Positions 10,829 through 21,669 are shown, counted from the first letter of the stretch. The stretch: DNA of 64,000 nt from Bathynomus jamesi (GCA_023014485.1 JAJOZX010012259.1:1-64000), one strand, 5' to 3'. A program made the numbers and translations. The notes: generated by a model from the letters alone, not told the origin.

Positions 10829-11728
10829 TAAGTTTGCTTTCTTTCCTCTGAAAGGAAAAGTTGATACGAAAAAAAAATCCTTGTTTCAGTAATTTCACAC
10901 AGTTTTAACTAGTTACTCTTTTTTTTTACTTCTGCACTTTCTGCCTATCCATAATTTAGATTTTCTTCCATTCTTCCAGTTAATGTGTTGCATATCACAT
11001 TCGCCAATCTAAGTATCAAAGACGAGGGAGAGGGATATACCGTACTAGTTTTATACATTTTTTCTCCCCATCAGAATTCATCCATTACCATGGAAACCAA
11101 AGAGAAAGGTTTCTCTTACTTTGTATGCATTGCATTCCCGAGTCAATGTATAAGCACCATCTCACCTCTTCTCTGCATGTGTGCATAAGAGGTACACAAT
11201 TTCGTCATCTCATGTTTACAGATTGAAATTTAGATACTACTTTTAAATTCATTAAGGAAAAATATTTCGTCAGATATAAATATGATCCCATTCAATAAAA
11301 ATAATTTAAAAATTATGCCTCACCATATGTATACACAGTATATATATATATATATAATATATATATATATATATGAGAGAGAGAGGCTAACAAAGACCCT
11401 AAGATCTACTCTAAGTTAGCCCAAGAAGAAAGAAGAAAAAATAGAAATAAATGAAAATAAAAAATACTGAACACACACTATTCACACAGGAATAGTAATA
11501 ATAGTAAAGTACAGAACAGACAAGGCTCTCTCCCTCCTTCGCCAGACACTGCTAACAGAAAATTGTCGTGCAAGAAGATTTATAGGAAAGTAGGAAAATG
11601 TATAATGAAGATAATAGCTTCAGAATTCATTCACACCACGCGTACACTTATCTCGTGTACTCAATTACACGTTAGAAGACAGCGGAAAATAAAAGATAGA
11701 ATACAAAACTACTTAATATAATCGACTA

Positions 11729-11779
<51 letters not shown>

Positions 11780-12309
11780 CTACGTTATAGCCTATACATT
11801 TCGCTCCAGTGATTTTTAAACATTTCTTGTGTAGTTAACACGCGTCTTTTATTGTTAATTAAGGTCTGTTACTGCGTTATTAAGTTTTAATTATATTAAC
11901 AACTCAATCATTGTAATTTGCGCATCTTAATTTAAACAACTTGCTAATTTCTGATAAACATTTATTCTGTTATATACAGTAAAAGAAAAAATCTGTAGAG
12001 CCTACTTCTTTTCCTCTCTTTTGATACAACGGACCCTATACCCATTTAGTCAATAAGACATAACATGACACTAACTTAACCTAACTCAAAATAACTTGTC
12101 GATTTTGTACCAAGTCGATTAAATGCCATTAACTTGGATACGACACTATCTGGTGACTCATTTACAAAACAATTAACTACATAAAATATTGCTTCGGCCA
12201 ACCGAAATTATAATACACATACCAGAGCAATAAACTCTGATAGATAGCCATCATATATATATGTTACAACTCCGAGTGGACCCCTGAAGAAATTTTGTCA
12301 CACACACAC
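10829..12309. other. No gene recognised; AT and GA microsatellites
   Basis: The stretch holds an interrupted (AT)n at 11339-11376 with a short GA tail, and a 54-bp (GA)n at 11725-11778. The remainder shows no coding, RNA or transposon signal that I can support. Confidence 0.6.
11725..11778. repeat. (GA)n microsatellite
   Basis: A pure GA dinucleotide tract. Confidence 0.95.
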
Positions 12310-12311
12310 AC

Positions 12312-12914
12312 ACACCGTGTATGGAACAAGAAACTAGTCTGGAAAAATTAAATCCACTATAGTCCGAATAAGTAAAAGTAACGTTTTTCTTTTTCATGTT
12401 GGAAGCCCAATGTGGGCAACGGATCACTCGCACAAAGGCCCCAAAATATAGTTTTCCTCACCCGCTATCTCCTAAGCAGATAGGACCCAGCTTTGGGACA
12501 GGGTTTAGGGTTTAAAGCTTCCCAAACTGCTACGTTCAGAACCTCAATATACGCAAGAAACTCGATGCATTCACCTCGGATTGAATACATCAAAGAAAAA
12601 GGGTAAACCTCAACCGGAAAATTTGAGCATTCACTTTTCAGGCACTTCTTGTGCATATTGAGGTTCTGAATGTAGCAGCCTGGAAAGCGTTAAACTCAAG
12701 ACCCTGTCCCAAAGCTGGGTCCTATCTACTTAGCAGATAGCTAACTAGTGAGGAAAACTATATTTTGCGGCCTCTTTGCGAATGACCCGTTGCCCATGTT
12801 GGGCTTCCATCATGAAAAATAAAAACTATAGTATTTGTCATTTACCATCACTTATTCGGACTACAGTGGATTAAATTTTCCCCAGAAAAGTTCCTTGTTC
12901 CATGAATGGTCTTT
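12312..12914. repeat. Long inverted repeat (arms about 240-260 bp, spacer about 100 bp)
   Basis: The left arm (about 12312-12555) is found inverted at about 12652-12914. Shared blocks include GGACCCAGCTTTGGGACAGG and GCAACGGATCA/GACCCGTTGC. The arms have diverged by substitutions and indels, so this is an old foldback element or inverted duplication. No ORF of note. Confidence 0.75.
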
Positions 12915-12948
12915 GTGTAAAAAAAAAATATATATATATATATATACT

Positions 12949-14267
12949 TGTAGCGGATCGACAAGAAATAGACCAACAAATAGACAGAAATACTTTCCTT
13001 CCACGCTACCATCAAACAGTCACAACACACGTGGGCAAACAAACAATGGAAAGTCTGTGTCTTCCCAAGGCGCGAATGTAAGCCTTTGTAAACTAAAAGA
13101 CGCGTGGACAAAGCGTCTTAAGATTTGGTACAGTTCTACGTCACAGGAACGGCGTATAAAAGAGAGCATCCACGCTCACTCTCTCTCACTTCGTTAGCGC
13201 TTCCATTTCGTTCGACTACTCGGTACGATACCACCTCTTCGACCGCCTACCGGTTTCGGCCGGAGGCGAGGCCCGCTACTTTCTTCAAGGCCTGCAATTT
13301 GTCATCAAGTGGGATCTACAGACCGCCTGCAGAAGCAATCCTTCGAGGCCCAACAGGAATCACTTCGGGCCTGCGGTTTGCCGGGTCGGCCTTCAAGTTT
13401 CTCCACATTCCTCGAGATATATTCCTGCAAGATCATAAGGCCAGCCTGCATCTCGAGAAGTAACATCACCTCAGGCTTCCGAACGAAGCCTACATCCATC
13501 ATCTCAAGAGGCTTAACGGACAACGACAACTCGAGTTTTCGGTAATAGATCTTTCTCCAACCCACCTTCAAGCGTTACATCGTCCGGCTAAGATAAGTAC
13601 CTCCTATTCTAAGTACTCTTGTGAAGCCTACATTAGCCTACCGCCGAACGGTAGGCTATACTCCCAAAGTGTGTATTTACGCATTCCAACTGACTCTCGT
13701 GAAAGAACGCAGTAGGCCTGTCATCCAATTCAAGTGTCATTTTTATACCGTTATTCCGCGTATCATCCGTCATTATGTTCAATTCATATATTTGTGTGTT
13801 AACTAAATATTCTCTTGACGTAATCATTTAACACATAATGTTCTTATATATAAATGATATTTGTGCAAGCATTTCAATCCATTATTATTAGGCCACATCA
13901 ATTATTCTATGTGCATCCATGCAATCATTTAGCCTACTTAATCAGTGTCAAGTATTCCATTCAATGTACCAAACGCACGTGCATTCTTTATATCAGTTAC
14001 TAGGCCCATTCAATGTTACATGTCGCATGCCATTTACATACCATCGATGAGTATAACATTATTTATTACGTGTCAATTAAGCTATTAACATTTCATCTTA
14101 TTAGCTAAGCCTATGCCATAAGCATAACGTAAAACTACCAATTAATTACTGTCAATTCTTTGTTATATCACAGTGAATAAAATAACGGATTTATTTTCAT
14201 AATTAAACTACACAAAACATTAGGTGTCTTTTATAACCTTAACATTAATTTGCTTGGGCGTAAATCA
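12949..14267 (+). repeat. Isolated LTR of a retrotransposon (about 1.3 kb)
   Basis: It starts TGTAGCGGATCG next to an AT tract and ends AAATCA. Three bases later a primer-binding-site-like TGGTGACCC (14271) begins. A TATA box (TATAAAAG at about 13145) and an AATAAA (about 14175) lie in the expected order for an LTR. No downstream gag or pol and no second LTR are present, so only the LTR and a short leader remain. The family (gypsy or BEL) is undecided. Confidence 0.5.
13145..13152 (+). promoter_or_regulatory. TATA box of the isolated LTR
   Basis: TATAAAAG, followed about 30 bp later by a TCACT-type initiator in a CT-rich stretch. Confidence 0.4.
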
Positions 14268-14789
14268 AGCTGGTGACCCTCGCTGCCATTTCGGTCACTT
14301 CCAATAGTATGGTGGACCTAATCAAATAACCATTCATTCCAATCGGTGATACTGTATTACATCATAAATTATTAACCCAGCCTTTCATTAATAACCAATC
14401 AGTCATTGCATCAATTAATCATTGCATACAATTAAATCATTATCACCTTAAACGGCTAAAACTAGGTCCACTATATATATATATACAAAGCTGGGCACCA
14501 AACCGTTAATCCGTTAATCGTTAATTAACGAAGTTAACTTTTTCGTTAACGATTTAACTTTTAAGTTAACTTTGAAAATCATTATAGGACTAATTAACTT
14601 CCGTTACATTTAACTTCCGTTAACTCAAGTCCGTTAACCCAAAAAATTCATAAATAAACGTTTAAAAGTTTCTATTATTTTCAGTGCTGAGCAGGTACGC
14701 AATTAATCCGCCACTGTTAATAGTGATGAACGAATTTCCATTTCCGCAGTGCAAAATCAGGCGATATATTTGTTTCCGTCGCCACAATT

Positions 14790-15564
14790 TGTCTTACCAA
14801 ATATGGTAGTTATTTATGGCATTGGTTTGAGCAAAACATGGTCGACTGTAAAATCAGGCGGAAAGATTTGCCATTTGAGTTGAATGTTTCAACTTCTTTC
14901 AAGAAATATCACGAGCATTTTAAGGCACTTTCAATAATATATATGTAACAATTACAACAAATAACTACATTCGTTTCATTTGCAGTCTGTCTCTTGCGCA
15001 ACATGTTTGTGCTAGTGAATATTTAAAAATAATCGTTGTCAAGTAAGTCATGTATTTTATAATATGTCTGTGAGTACCTTATTAGTAGTCTCCTTGATAC
15101 ATTTCAAGAACCATAAAACTGATCAGGTAAGATTTCAATTCTCATGTCACTTTGATGACATAAATTAAGTCAATTGATGTCTTACAATGGGAGCGTTTTC
15201 ACCTTAACCCTTTATGTCCTGGCGGTACTTCTAGGTACCACATCTTTAAAATCTCCATAATTATTTTTCTACCCGGTTGATCCTGCCGGTACTTTCAAGT
15301 CCCAATGTGAATTAGTTTCTTTATGAGATAATAGATGGCGTTGAGAAGTAAATGTGAGCGTGTGGCGCCAGAGGCTGTTTACTCTTTAGTATCTCTGCCA
15401 TCCCCTCCAGTGCTGCAGTGGAGCGTTTGTTCTCTATGGGCAAGGACATCCTGAGGGCCAAGAGATCATCCCTGTCTGATGAAAACTTTGATATGCTAAT
15501 TTTCATGAAGGGCAACATGCATCTCATGGACAAAATGGAGAACGAGAAGAAGAGGGAAAATTAA
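14790..15564 (+). pseudogene. hAT transposase remnant: BED finger and dimerisation domain
   Basis: An N-terminal fragment (about 14790-14945) resembles a degraded BED zinc finger: SYLWHWFEQN, then DCKIRRKDLPFE and a YHEHFK histidine pair, with frame breaks. At 15388-15564 an open stretch reads SAAVERLFSMGKDILRAKRS and ends before a stop. This is the classic C-terminal hAT dimerisation domain. The catalytic RNase H-like core between them is deleted. The relic is inactive. Confidence 0.7.
15271..15290 (+). other. Short match to the 5' end of 18S rRNA inside the hAT relic
   Basis: ACCCGGTTGATCCTGCCGGT differs at two positions from the universally conserved 18S rRNA 5' end. The match stops after about 20 bp, so this is not an rRNA gene. 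The inverse is at 17421-17440 in copy 2. Confidence 0.4.
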
Positions 15565-15741
15565 ATTAAATATATATATTGTGTTTTTCATTTTTTTTAT
15601 AATAAAAGTTAACGTTAACGGTTTATCGGTAACTTCCGTTACATGTTTAACGAATTAACGGATTAACGGTTAACGAAGTTAACTTTTTGGTTAACGGATT
15701 AGCAGTTAACGAAGTTAACTTTTGGTTAACGGTGCCCACCA

Positions 15742-15744
<3 letters not shown>

Positions 15745-15788
<44 letters not shown>
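15745..15788. repeat. (AT)n microsatellite
   Basis: An AT dinucleotide tract that includes the right target duplication of the adjacent hAT relic. Confidence 0.95.
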
Positions 15789-15791
<3 letters not shown>

Positions 15792-17023
15792 CGTATATCG
15801 CGGCGTACAAGACGACTGGGCGTATAAGACGACCCCCAAATTTTCAAGTTAAAATGTAGGTTTTGGGCTATACTCGCCACTTGCACTTGATTCGGGGAAC
15901 CAAATGGGCCAGTGAGGAATTACTGCTCCAATAGTCCTTTCGTTCACTAGGCGTACCACTAGTGTCAGTGCGAAGTGTATTGTCGTCATGCAATCATACC
16001 ACATATTATTTAAGGTAGACAACTTTCATTACACTGCACTTTTATTATTTTATTATAATAATGTGAATTAAGCCGTTTCAGTTGAAAATATTTGTGGCAG
16101 GAGTTACCGAGGCGGGGGTTAGCCTACCGTACACACTCCATCAACCATCACCCATGTTCACAACTTACCGTACACCACAGGATTTAAGGTTCACATTTTA
16201 TACCTAGTGTACAGGGTGTACATAAAGTCAGGATCTATTTTTGTGAAATAATTATTTTTTTCTATTTTTCTTTTCAGAAGCCCTTAGAATGAATACAGAA
16301 GAGCGTGTGGCAATAGTAATTTGGTGAATCGAGGGAAAGAAACACAATGACATCAGAGAGAAGTTTAGAAGCAGATTTCATAAGCCGGGGCCAATAGACA
16401 AGACAATACGAAAATTGGTGAACAAATTTAAACGAACGGGATCTGTAAGTGATGAAGCAAGATCAGGACGACCGTGTATGTCAGATCTTACCGTGAATGC
16501 AGGACGCGGAATTATCACTGAGGAGCCACGTACGTCCGTTCGTGCTGCATCACACAGACTCGGCCTCCCGACGTCATCTGTGCACAAAATTCTGAAAGTT
16601 AATTTGCAGAAGAAAAGCTATCATTTGCAGGTTTTACATGATTTACATGAGGAAGATTTCCCTCGACGAAGTGCTGTGTGTGCTGATCTCGTAGAACAAA
16701 TCTGGAGTGATAATTTAATGGACAACATTCTCTTTAGTGATGAAGCCACTTTCCATACGTGTGGAAAAGTAAATCGCCATAACTGTCGAATTTGGGCAGA
16801 TGAAAGACCGAATGATTTCGTCCAAAATTGGGAGAGAGACTCACCTAAAGTTAATGTCTGGATGGGTTTAACAAAATCTAAGGTTTATGGTCCTTTTTTC
16901 TTTGCTGAAGCTACAGTTACGGGGCTTATTTATCTGGACATGTTGCAGCAATTCCTTGAACCTCAGCTGATTGGGGATAGGATTGTTAGTACCGTCGTCT
17001 ATCAACATGATGGTGCTCCTTGT

Positions 17024-18438
17024 CAGTGGTGGGCACCGTTAACCAAAAAGTTAACTTCGTTAACCGCTAATCCGTTAACCAAAAAGTTAACTTCGTTAAC
17101 CGTTAATCCGTTAAACATGTAACGGAAGTTACCGATAAACCGTTAACGTTAACTTTTATTATAAAAAAAATGAAAAACACAATATATATAATTTAATTTT
17201 CCCTCTTCTTCTCGTTCTCCATTTTGTCCATGAGATGCATGTTGCCCTTCATGAAAATTAGCATATCAAAGTTTTCGGGAAGTAATTGCACTGAAATTTC
17301 TTCGGTCTTCACAGCAGAGATACTAAAGAGTAAACAGCCTCTGGCGCCACACGCTCACATTTACTTCTCAACGCCATCTATTATCTCATAAAGAAACTAA
17401 TTCACATTGGGACTTGAAAGTGCCGGCAGGATCAACCGGGTAGAAAAATAATTATGGAGATTTTAAAGATGTGGTACCTAGAAGTACCGCCAGGACATAA
17501 AGGATTAAGGTGAAAACGCTCCCATTGTAAGACATCAATTGACTTAATTTATGTCATCAAAGTGACATGAGAATTGAAATCTTACCTGATCAGTTTTATG
17601 GTTCTTGAAATGTATCAAGGAGACTACTAATAATAGGCTGACCATATTTCCTTGAGACAAAAACGGGACATTGGGATGGCAAAAAAGGGACGGGGTTATG
17701 TAATATTCTGTATTCATGAAAAAGTAAGTACATAAACCGGGACAAAATTGACATTTTTATTAAAACGACGGGACGGCCAGGAAATATAAAACAAACGGTA
17801 CTGTCCCGTTCAAAACGGTACGTATGGTCAGCCTAACTAATAAGGTATTCACAGACATATTATAAATATACATGACTTACTTGACAACGATTATTTTTAA
17901 ATATTCACTAGCACAAACATGTTGCGCAAGAGACAGACTGCAAATGAAACGAATGTAGTTATTTGTTGTAATTGTTACATATATATTATTGAAAGTGCCT
18001 TAAAATGCTCGTGATATTTCTTGAAAGAAGTTGAAACATTCAACTCAAATGGCAAATCTTTCCGCCTGATTTTACAGTCGACCATGTTTTGCTCAAACCA
18101 ATGCCATAAATAACTACCATATTTGGTAAGACACAAATTGTGGCGACGGAAACAAATATGTCGCCTGATTTTGCACTGCGGAAATGGAAATTCGTTCATC
18201 ACTATTAACAGTGGCGGATTAATTGCGCACCTGCTCAGCACTGAAAATAATAGAAACTTTTAAACGTTTATTTATGAATTTTTTGGGTTAACGGACTTGA
18301 GTTAACGGAAGTTAAATGTAACGGAAGTTAATTAGTCCGATAATGATTTTCAAAGTTAACTTAAAAGTTAAATCGTTAACGAAAAAGTTAACTTCGTTAA
18401 TTAACGATAAACGGATTAACGGTTTATGCCCAGCTTTG
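17024..18438 (-). mobile_element. hAT transposon relic (BED type), copy 2, inverted
   Basis: Ends are CAGTGGTGGGCAC at the left and CCCAGCTTTG at the right. The 8-bp target duplication CTCCTTGT (17016-17023, 18439-18446) lies within the mariner transposase. It is the inverse of copy 1 (14486-15744) and carries the same BED fragment (17975-18241, minus) and dimerisation remnant (17200-17320, minus, damaged). A further MITE sits inside it. Confidence 0.9.
17634..17835. mobile_element. hAT-type MITE, copy 1
   Basis: Inverted ends TAGGCTGACCATA enclose 202 bp, flanked by the duplication ACTAATAA (17626-17633, 17836-17843). The hAT copy 1 at about 15075 has the same locus without this insert, which proves the boundaries. 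A second copy is at 23406-23607. Confidence 0.9.
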
Positions 18439-18918
18439 CTCCTTGTCACTATGCCAAAATTGTTCAGGATTATCTAAATGGACGTTTTCCAAATCGCTGG
18501 ATCGGACGCGGAAGCAACAGACCTTGGCCAGCGAGATCACTAGATTTAACCCCTTTAAATTTCTTTGCATGGGGTTTTATCAAATCGCACGTCTATCAGA
18601 CGAAGATTACGAGTCTTGAAAACTTACGTACATGTATACGAACTGCTGCAGATAACATAACTCCGCAAATGCTCCAGAATGTGTTTAGAAATGCTGCGGA
18701 ACGATTTGAGCTGTGCAGGGATACTGATGGGCGTCACGTCGAATCCTACTCTTAATTATTTAATAAATGTTACCACTATCATTTTATGATTGAATTCCAT
18801 ATAATTTCCAAGTGCTTCACAAAAATAGATCATGACTTTATGTACACCCTGTATAAGACGACCCCTAGTTTTGGGGGATTTTTTTTTTAAGCTTCAAATG
18901 TCGTCTTATACGCCAGCG

Positions 18919-18919
<1 letters not shown>

Positions 18920-18947
<28 letters not shown>
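18920..18947. repeat. (AT)n microsatellite
   Basis: An AT tract serving as the insertion site of the next element. Confidence 0.95.
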
Positions 18948-18950
<3 letters not shown>

Positions 18951-19538
18951 TGGCGACTCGTGGTATAAATGTATGGGGGTGCGATTTCATAAAATTGTAC
19001 GACAACACGGACTCACAATAGGCTAGCGCGAATCCAACTGCCGCTCACAAGGGTACTTGTATTAACATATGCGGCTATGCCAGACGTACAATTCTAGTTA
19101 ATTACAAATAAGTAATAATTTCAATAAAATACATATAAATGGCTTATATCATTATTACTGAAGTAACTATTAGTAAAAATAAAGTTGTTGTTGTAAAAAA
19201 AATTCGCGATTGTACTTATATTTTCATTACAACAGTAAAATATAATTTATATTTACTTGAGCGAAAAATCTATCACTCCATTCGGCTGCAATATTATTTT
19301 GTATTCAAACAGCGATACGCTGTTTGAAGCTATGCTATAAGTTTAGAATATTATGTACTGTATGAAGGTTTACTCAAAATGCTTCATGAATCATGATATG
19401 CCACATGAATTTTTAAAATATATTTCAAGAATATTTATTTTAATATCTTAAAATTAATATATTTTTTATCTGTTAAATTAATATTTTCAAGCAAGGGGGA
19501 GCGACCGCTCCATCGCTCCTATACGCCAGTCGCCACTG
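18948..19538. mobile_element. hAT-type MITE in an (AT)n tract
   Basis: Ends CAGTGGCGACTCG and the inverse CAGTCGCCACTG are flanked by ATATATAT on both sides. The ends resemble those of the ZMYM1-like hAT at 27378. No transposase remains; inside are only short ORFs. Confidence 0.8.
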
Positions 19539-19558
19539 ATATATATATATATATATAT

Positions 19559-20179
19559 ACACCAGTGCAATTCATTATATAATAATTTTATGCACAGACG
19601 TGTCTGCGATTTAGGAAGCTACATGACGTACGCAATTGTTTTAAGATAACGAAAACGCAAATAAATTTAAAATAAATATAAATAATTGCTAACCGCCCAA
19701 CAGGAAAGATAATAGGTATCCACTTAAAGGGTATTAATTTTTACACGTTAGTTAAATCTTTGCTGATCAAAATTATGATTCTTTGTCATGAGAATTAATT
19801 TTGAGGTCGTTGCAACCGTCTGCACAGCCAAATTACACCTTTCTGTTTACATTCAAAGGTCTTATCGCTTTATATTTAACTGAAATACTCGTATTATCTT
19901 CATAAATACTGTTACTATATAAATAATCTTAAATATTGAGCAAATAGACGAATAGTGGTGGGCAAAATGGAAAAAATATTATATGTAATAATGTACTCAA
20001 TATTACTGTAATTATTTATATTTCAATATGCAAGTACGTAGCCAATTTTAAAATAATGATTACTTTAAGTTTATAGATTGATTACCTTTAGTTTCCAAAA
20101 CGTAAATTGCCAAAGTTTATGTACATAGGAAGAAATCGAGAGGGAACAAAGTATAGGGTACCTTGGGGTGGTCTCAAGG

Positions 20180-20181
<2 letters not shown>
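19559..20181. other. No feature recognised
   Basis: AT-rich sequence between two microsatellites, without coding or terminal-repeat signal. Confidence 0.6.
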
Positions 20182-20223
<42 letters not shown>

Positions 20224-20224
20224 A

Positions 20225-20451
20225 TAGGGTGAACCAAATGTAGGTGGACAGTAAATGATAACGTTTATTTTGAGAATACATATTTAATTTTTTTTGTATA
20301 CTATAATACAAAATAAAATTTAAATAAATTTAGTTATAATATTTAATATAATATAACACAAACACCATAGTTATAATGAACACCATAGTTATAATATAAT
20401 ATAACACAAACCGTATTCAACCTACTGTCCACCTAATTTTGGTTCACCGTG
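20225..20451. mobile_element. Mariner-like MITE between AT tracts
   Basis: Inverted ends share GGTGAACCAAA and TAGGTGGACAG, with TA at both borders. 227 bp, no coding capacity. A 20-bp direct repeat (ACACCATAGTTATAAT) lies inside. Confidence 0.65.
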
Positions 20452-20476
20452 TATATATATATATATATATATATAT

Positions 20477-20686
20477 AACGTAAAGAACGACGCTTGTATA
20501 GGAGAACATTCCGCGCAAGATGAGGAGAGAGAACGAACAAATGAAAAAATGAGGTAACCACCCGGAATCGAACCCGGGATCTTCCGATTGCCGGTCAGAT
20601 ATGATAACCACTACACCATGGACCATGTGTAGTGGTTATATCTGACGCGGAATGTTCTCCTATACAAGCGTCGTTTTTTACGTTAA
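20477..20686. repeat. Foldback carrying tRNA-like sequence in both arms
   Basis: The arms GCTTGTATAGGAGAACATTC (left, about 20491) and its inverse (right, about 20650) enclose a tRNA-like unit on the minus strand. The right arm starts with the 5' half of the same unit (TGTAGTGGTTATATCTGAC). The structure is two inverted copies of a tRNA-headed repeat, one of them internally deleted. Confidence 0.65.
20553..20624 (-). tRNA. tRNA-like sequence, probably the head of a SINE or a tRNA pseudogene
   Basis: 72 nt on the minus strand have a good T arm (CCCGG GTTCGATT CCGGG), a D-arm/A-box-like GTGTAGTGGTTATCA, and a five-pair anticodon stem TCTGA/TCGGA. The loop CCGGCAA puts GGC (Ala) at the anticodon, but position 33 is C instead of the near-invariant T. 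The acceptor stem pairs at only three positions. It is therefore unlikely to be a working tRNA gene. Confidence 0.45.
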
Positions 20687-20716
20687 TTATACTGCGTGTT
20701 CTTTGCAGTTGAAATG

Positions 20717-20718
20717 TA

Positions 20719-20772
<54 letters not shown>
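20717..20772. repeat. (AT)n microsatellite
   Basis: An AT dinucleotide tract. Confidence 0.95.
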
Positions 20773-20775
<3 letters not shown>

Positions 20776-20830
20776 CATGTTTGTGTGTTTGTATATATAA
20801 CAAATGAAATATAAATTATTAGTTACTTAC

Positions 20831-20918
20831 CTTGAATCAGCTCATCACGACAGTTGTAGAGAAGATCTGATAGCCTTGAATCAGGGGTGTGGAGGGTAAT
20901 TCTGGCGAAGAGGACAAT
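20831..20918 (-). CDS. Possible internal exon of an unrecognised gene
   Basis: On the minus strand an AG acceptor (TGAATACAG) precedes 88 bp that are open in the first phase, and a strong donor GTAAGTAAC follows. The 29 codons contain RITLHTPDSRLSDLLYNCRD, a composition that looks protein-like. No family is recognised and no partner exon is visible. It lies on the same strand as COMMD5 and about 17 kb beyond the COMMD5 stop, so it would belong to a different gene. It could also be chance. Confidence 0.35.
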
Positions 20919-21212
20919 CTGTATTCAACGAAAGGGTTAATTATATAAACCATTCTCACGCATCATGGTGAAATACTATATTAAATTAAACTGTATGTTC
21001 AGGCCAGTAACTAAATATTACATTCATGAAGGTTTAATACTTTCAGTAACATTTCTTCTGTTAGACCTATTAAAACTTGCATGCATTTTCCAAGTTATAC
21101 TTTAAGAATGCTTAAAATAATATCTGCCTGCCTTGATAAACTAATTTATTTATATATTGTATAGTTGAAACGTATGAAATAAATTACCACCTGTATTTCT
21201 GGTGCATTTTTT

Positions 21213-21669
21213 GGGACTAGTATGTTTCATGGACTGCTCTCGATTTTCCTGCGAAATTGCAAACAAGGGCAGTCGATGACCTTTGTTTCTGCAATCGGTT
21301 TTCTTGAGAAATGATAAGAAAAATGTTATTGGATATTGAATAAATTTCTTTATTGAAACGACGCAATACACTCCAACATCTTTTTTAATAAGTCCGAGCT
21401 GGTGTGGCGCTTACGCCATACAAATTCACAAATTCATCGTCAGGCACATTTTGCCATAGCCACTTCAAATTAATGCAAACATTGTTCTGCAAAAAAAATG
21501 ACAAGAATTAGTGCGATATCTTGCAAAAAAACAATAGTATAAGAAACTCGATTAGGTCAGGTTAGGTTTCTCAAGAAAACCGATTGCAGAAACAAAATCG
21601 GGTCATCGACTGCCCTTGTTTGCAATTTCGTAGGAAAATCGAGGGCAGTCCATGAAACATACTAGGTCC
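21213..21669. mobile_element. DNA transposon or MITE with about 100-bp inverted repeats
   Basis: Ends begin GGGACTAGTATGTTTCATGG, and inverted arms lie at 21213-21310 and 21563-21669. The flanking sequence CATTTTTT is repeated (21205-21212 and from 21670, with one shared C). The internal part holds an exon-like stretch. Confidence 0.7.
21385..21486 (-). CDS. Exon-like ORF inside the inverted-repeat element
   Basis: A polypyrimidine tract and CAG acceptor on the minus strand are followed by 34 open codons to a TAA at 21385. The peptide contains INLKWLWQNVPDDEFVNLYG. It may be the last exon of a transposase relic carried by the element, since both borders lie inside its arms. No family is recognised. 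Confidence 0.3.
   Translation of the reverse strand, partial: NNVCINLKWLWQNVPDDEFVNLYGVSATPARTY

Larger units (their letters stand above)
14486..15744 (+). mobile_element. hAT transposon relic (BED type), copy 1
   Basis: Ends are CAAAGCTGGGCAC at the left and the inverse of CAGTGGTGGGCAC at the right. The target duplication TATATATA (14478-14485, 15745-15752) lies in an AT tract. GTTAAC-rich subterminal repeats lie at both ends. At 1259 bp it keeps only scraps of transposase. A second, inverted copy lies at 17024-18438. Confidence 0.85.
16289..18755 (+). pseudogene. Mariner-type transposase, interrupted
   Basis: ATG at 16289 opens a frame with one in-frame TGA at 16325. It then continues through a helix-turn-helix region (SVSDEARSGRP, TSVRAASHRLGLPTSSV), the first catalytic block FSDEATFHTCGKVNRH, and the second block HDGAPC ending at 17023. 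The protein resumes at 18439 with the HYAKIVQDYL and SLDLTPLNFFAWG blocks and ends at 18755. The spacing of the last two acids is about 36 residues (DD36D-like), and their third member is Asp. The frame on either side of the inserted hAT agrees, so the insertion hit an otherwise almost open gene. Confidence 0.85.
16212..18851 (+). mobile_element. Mariner/Tc1-type transposon split by a hAT insertion
   Basis: Inverted ends begin CAGGGTGTACATAAAGTCA, with TA on both sides (16210-16211 and 18852-18853). Without the nested hAT relic it would be about 1.2 kb. It encodes a nearly full-length transposase on the plus strand. Confidence 0.9.
15789..18922. mobile_element. Non-autonomous DNA transposon with GTATAAGACGACC ends, split by a mariner
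   Basis: Both ends carry the inverted motif GGCGTATAAGACGAC (about 15828 and about 18900), with a GACGACCCCC extension. AT tracts flank both sides. About 420 bp at the left and 70 bp at the right belong to it. The mariner at 16212-18851 interrupts it. No coding sequence of its own is recognised. Confidence 0.5.

Noticed and set aside
15271..15290. 18S rRNA gene
   Set aside because: Similarity ends after about 20 bp; no rRNA follows. It is kept only as a short motif.
20553..20624. Functional tRNA-Ala gene
   Set aside because: The acceptor stem is mostly unpaired, position 33 is C, and the unit lies in an inverted-repeat structure.
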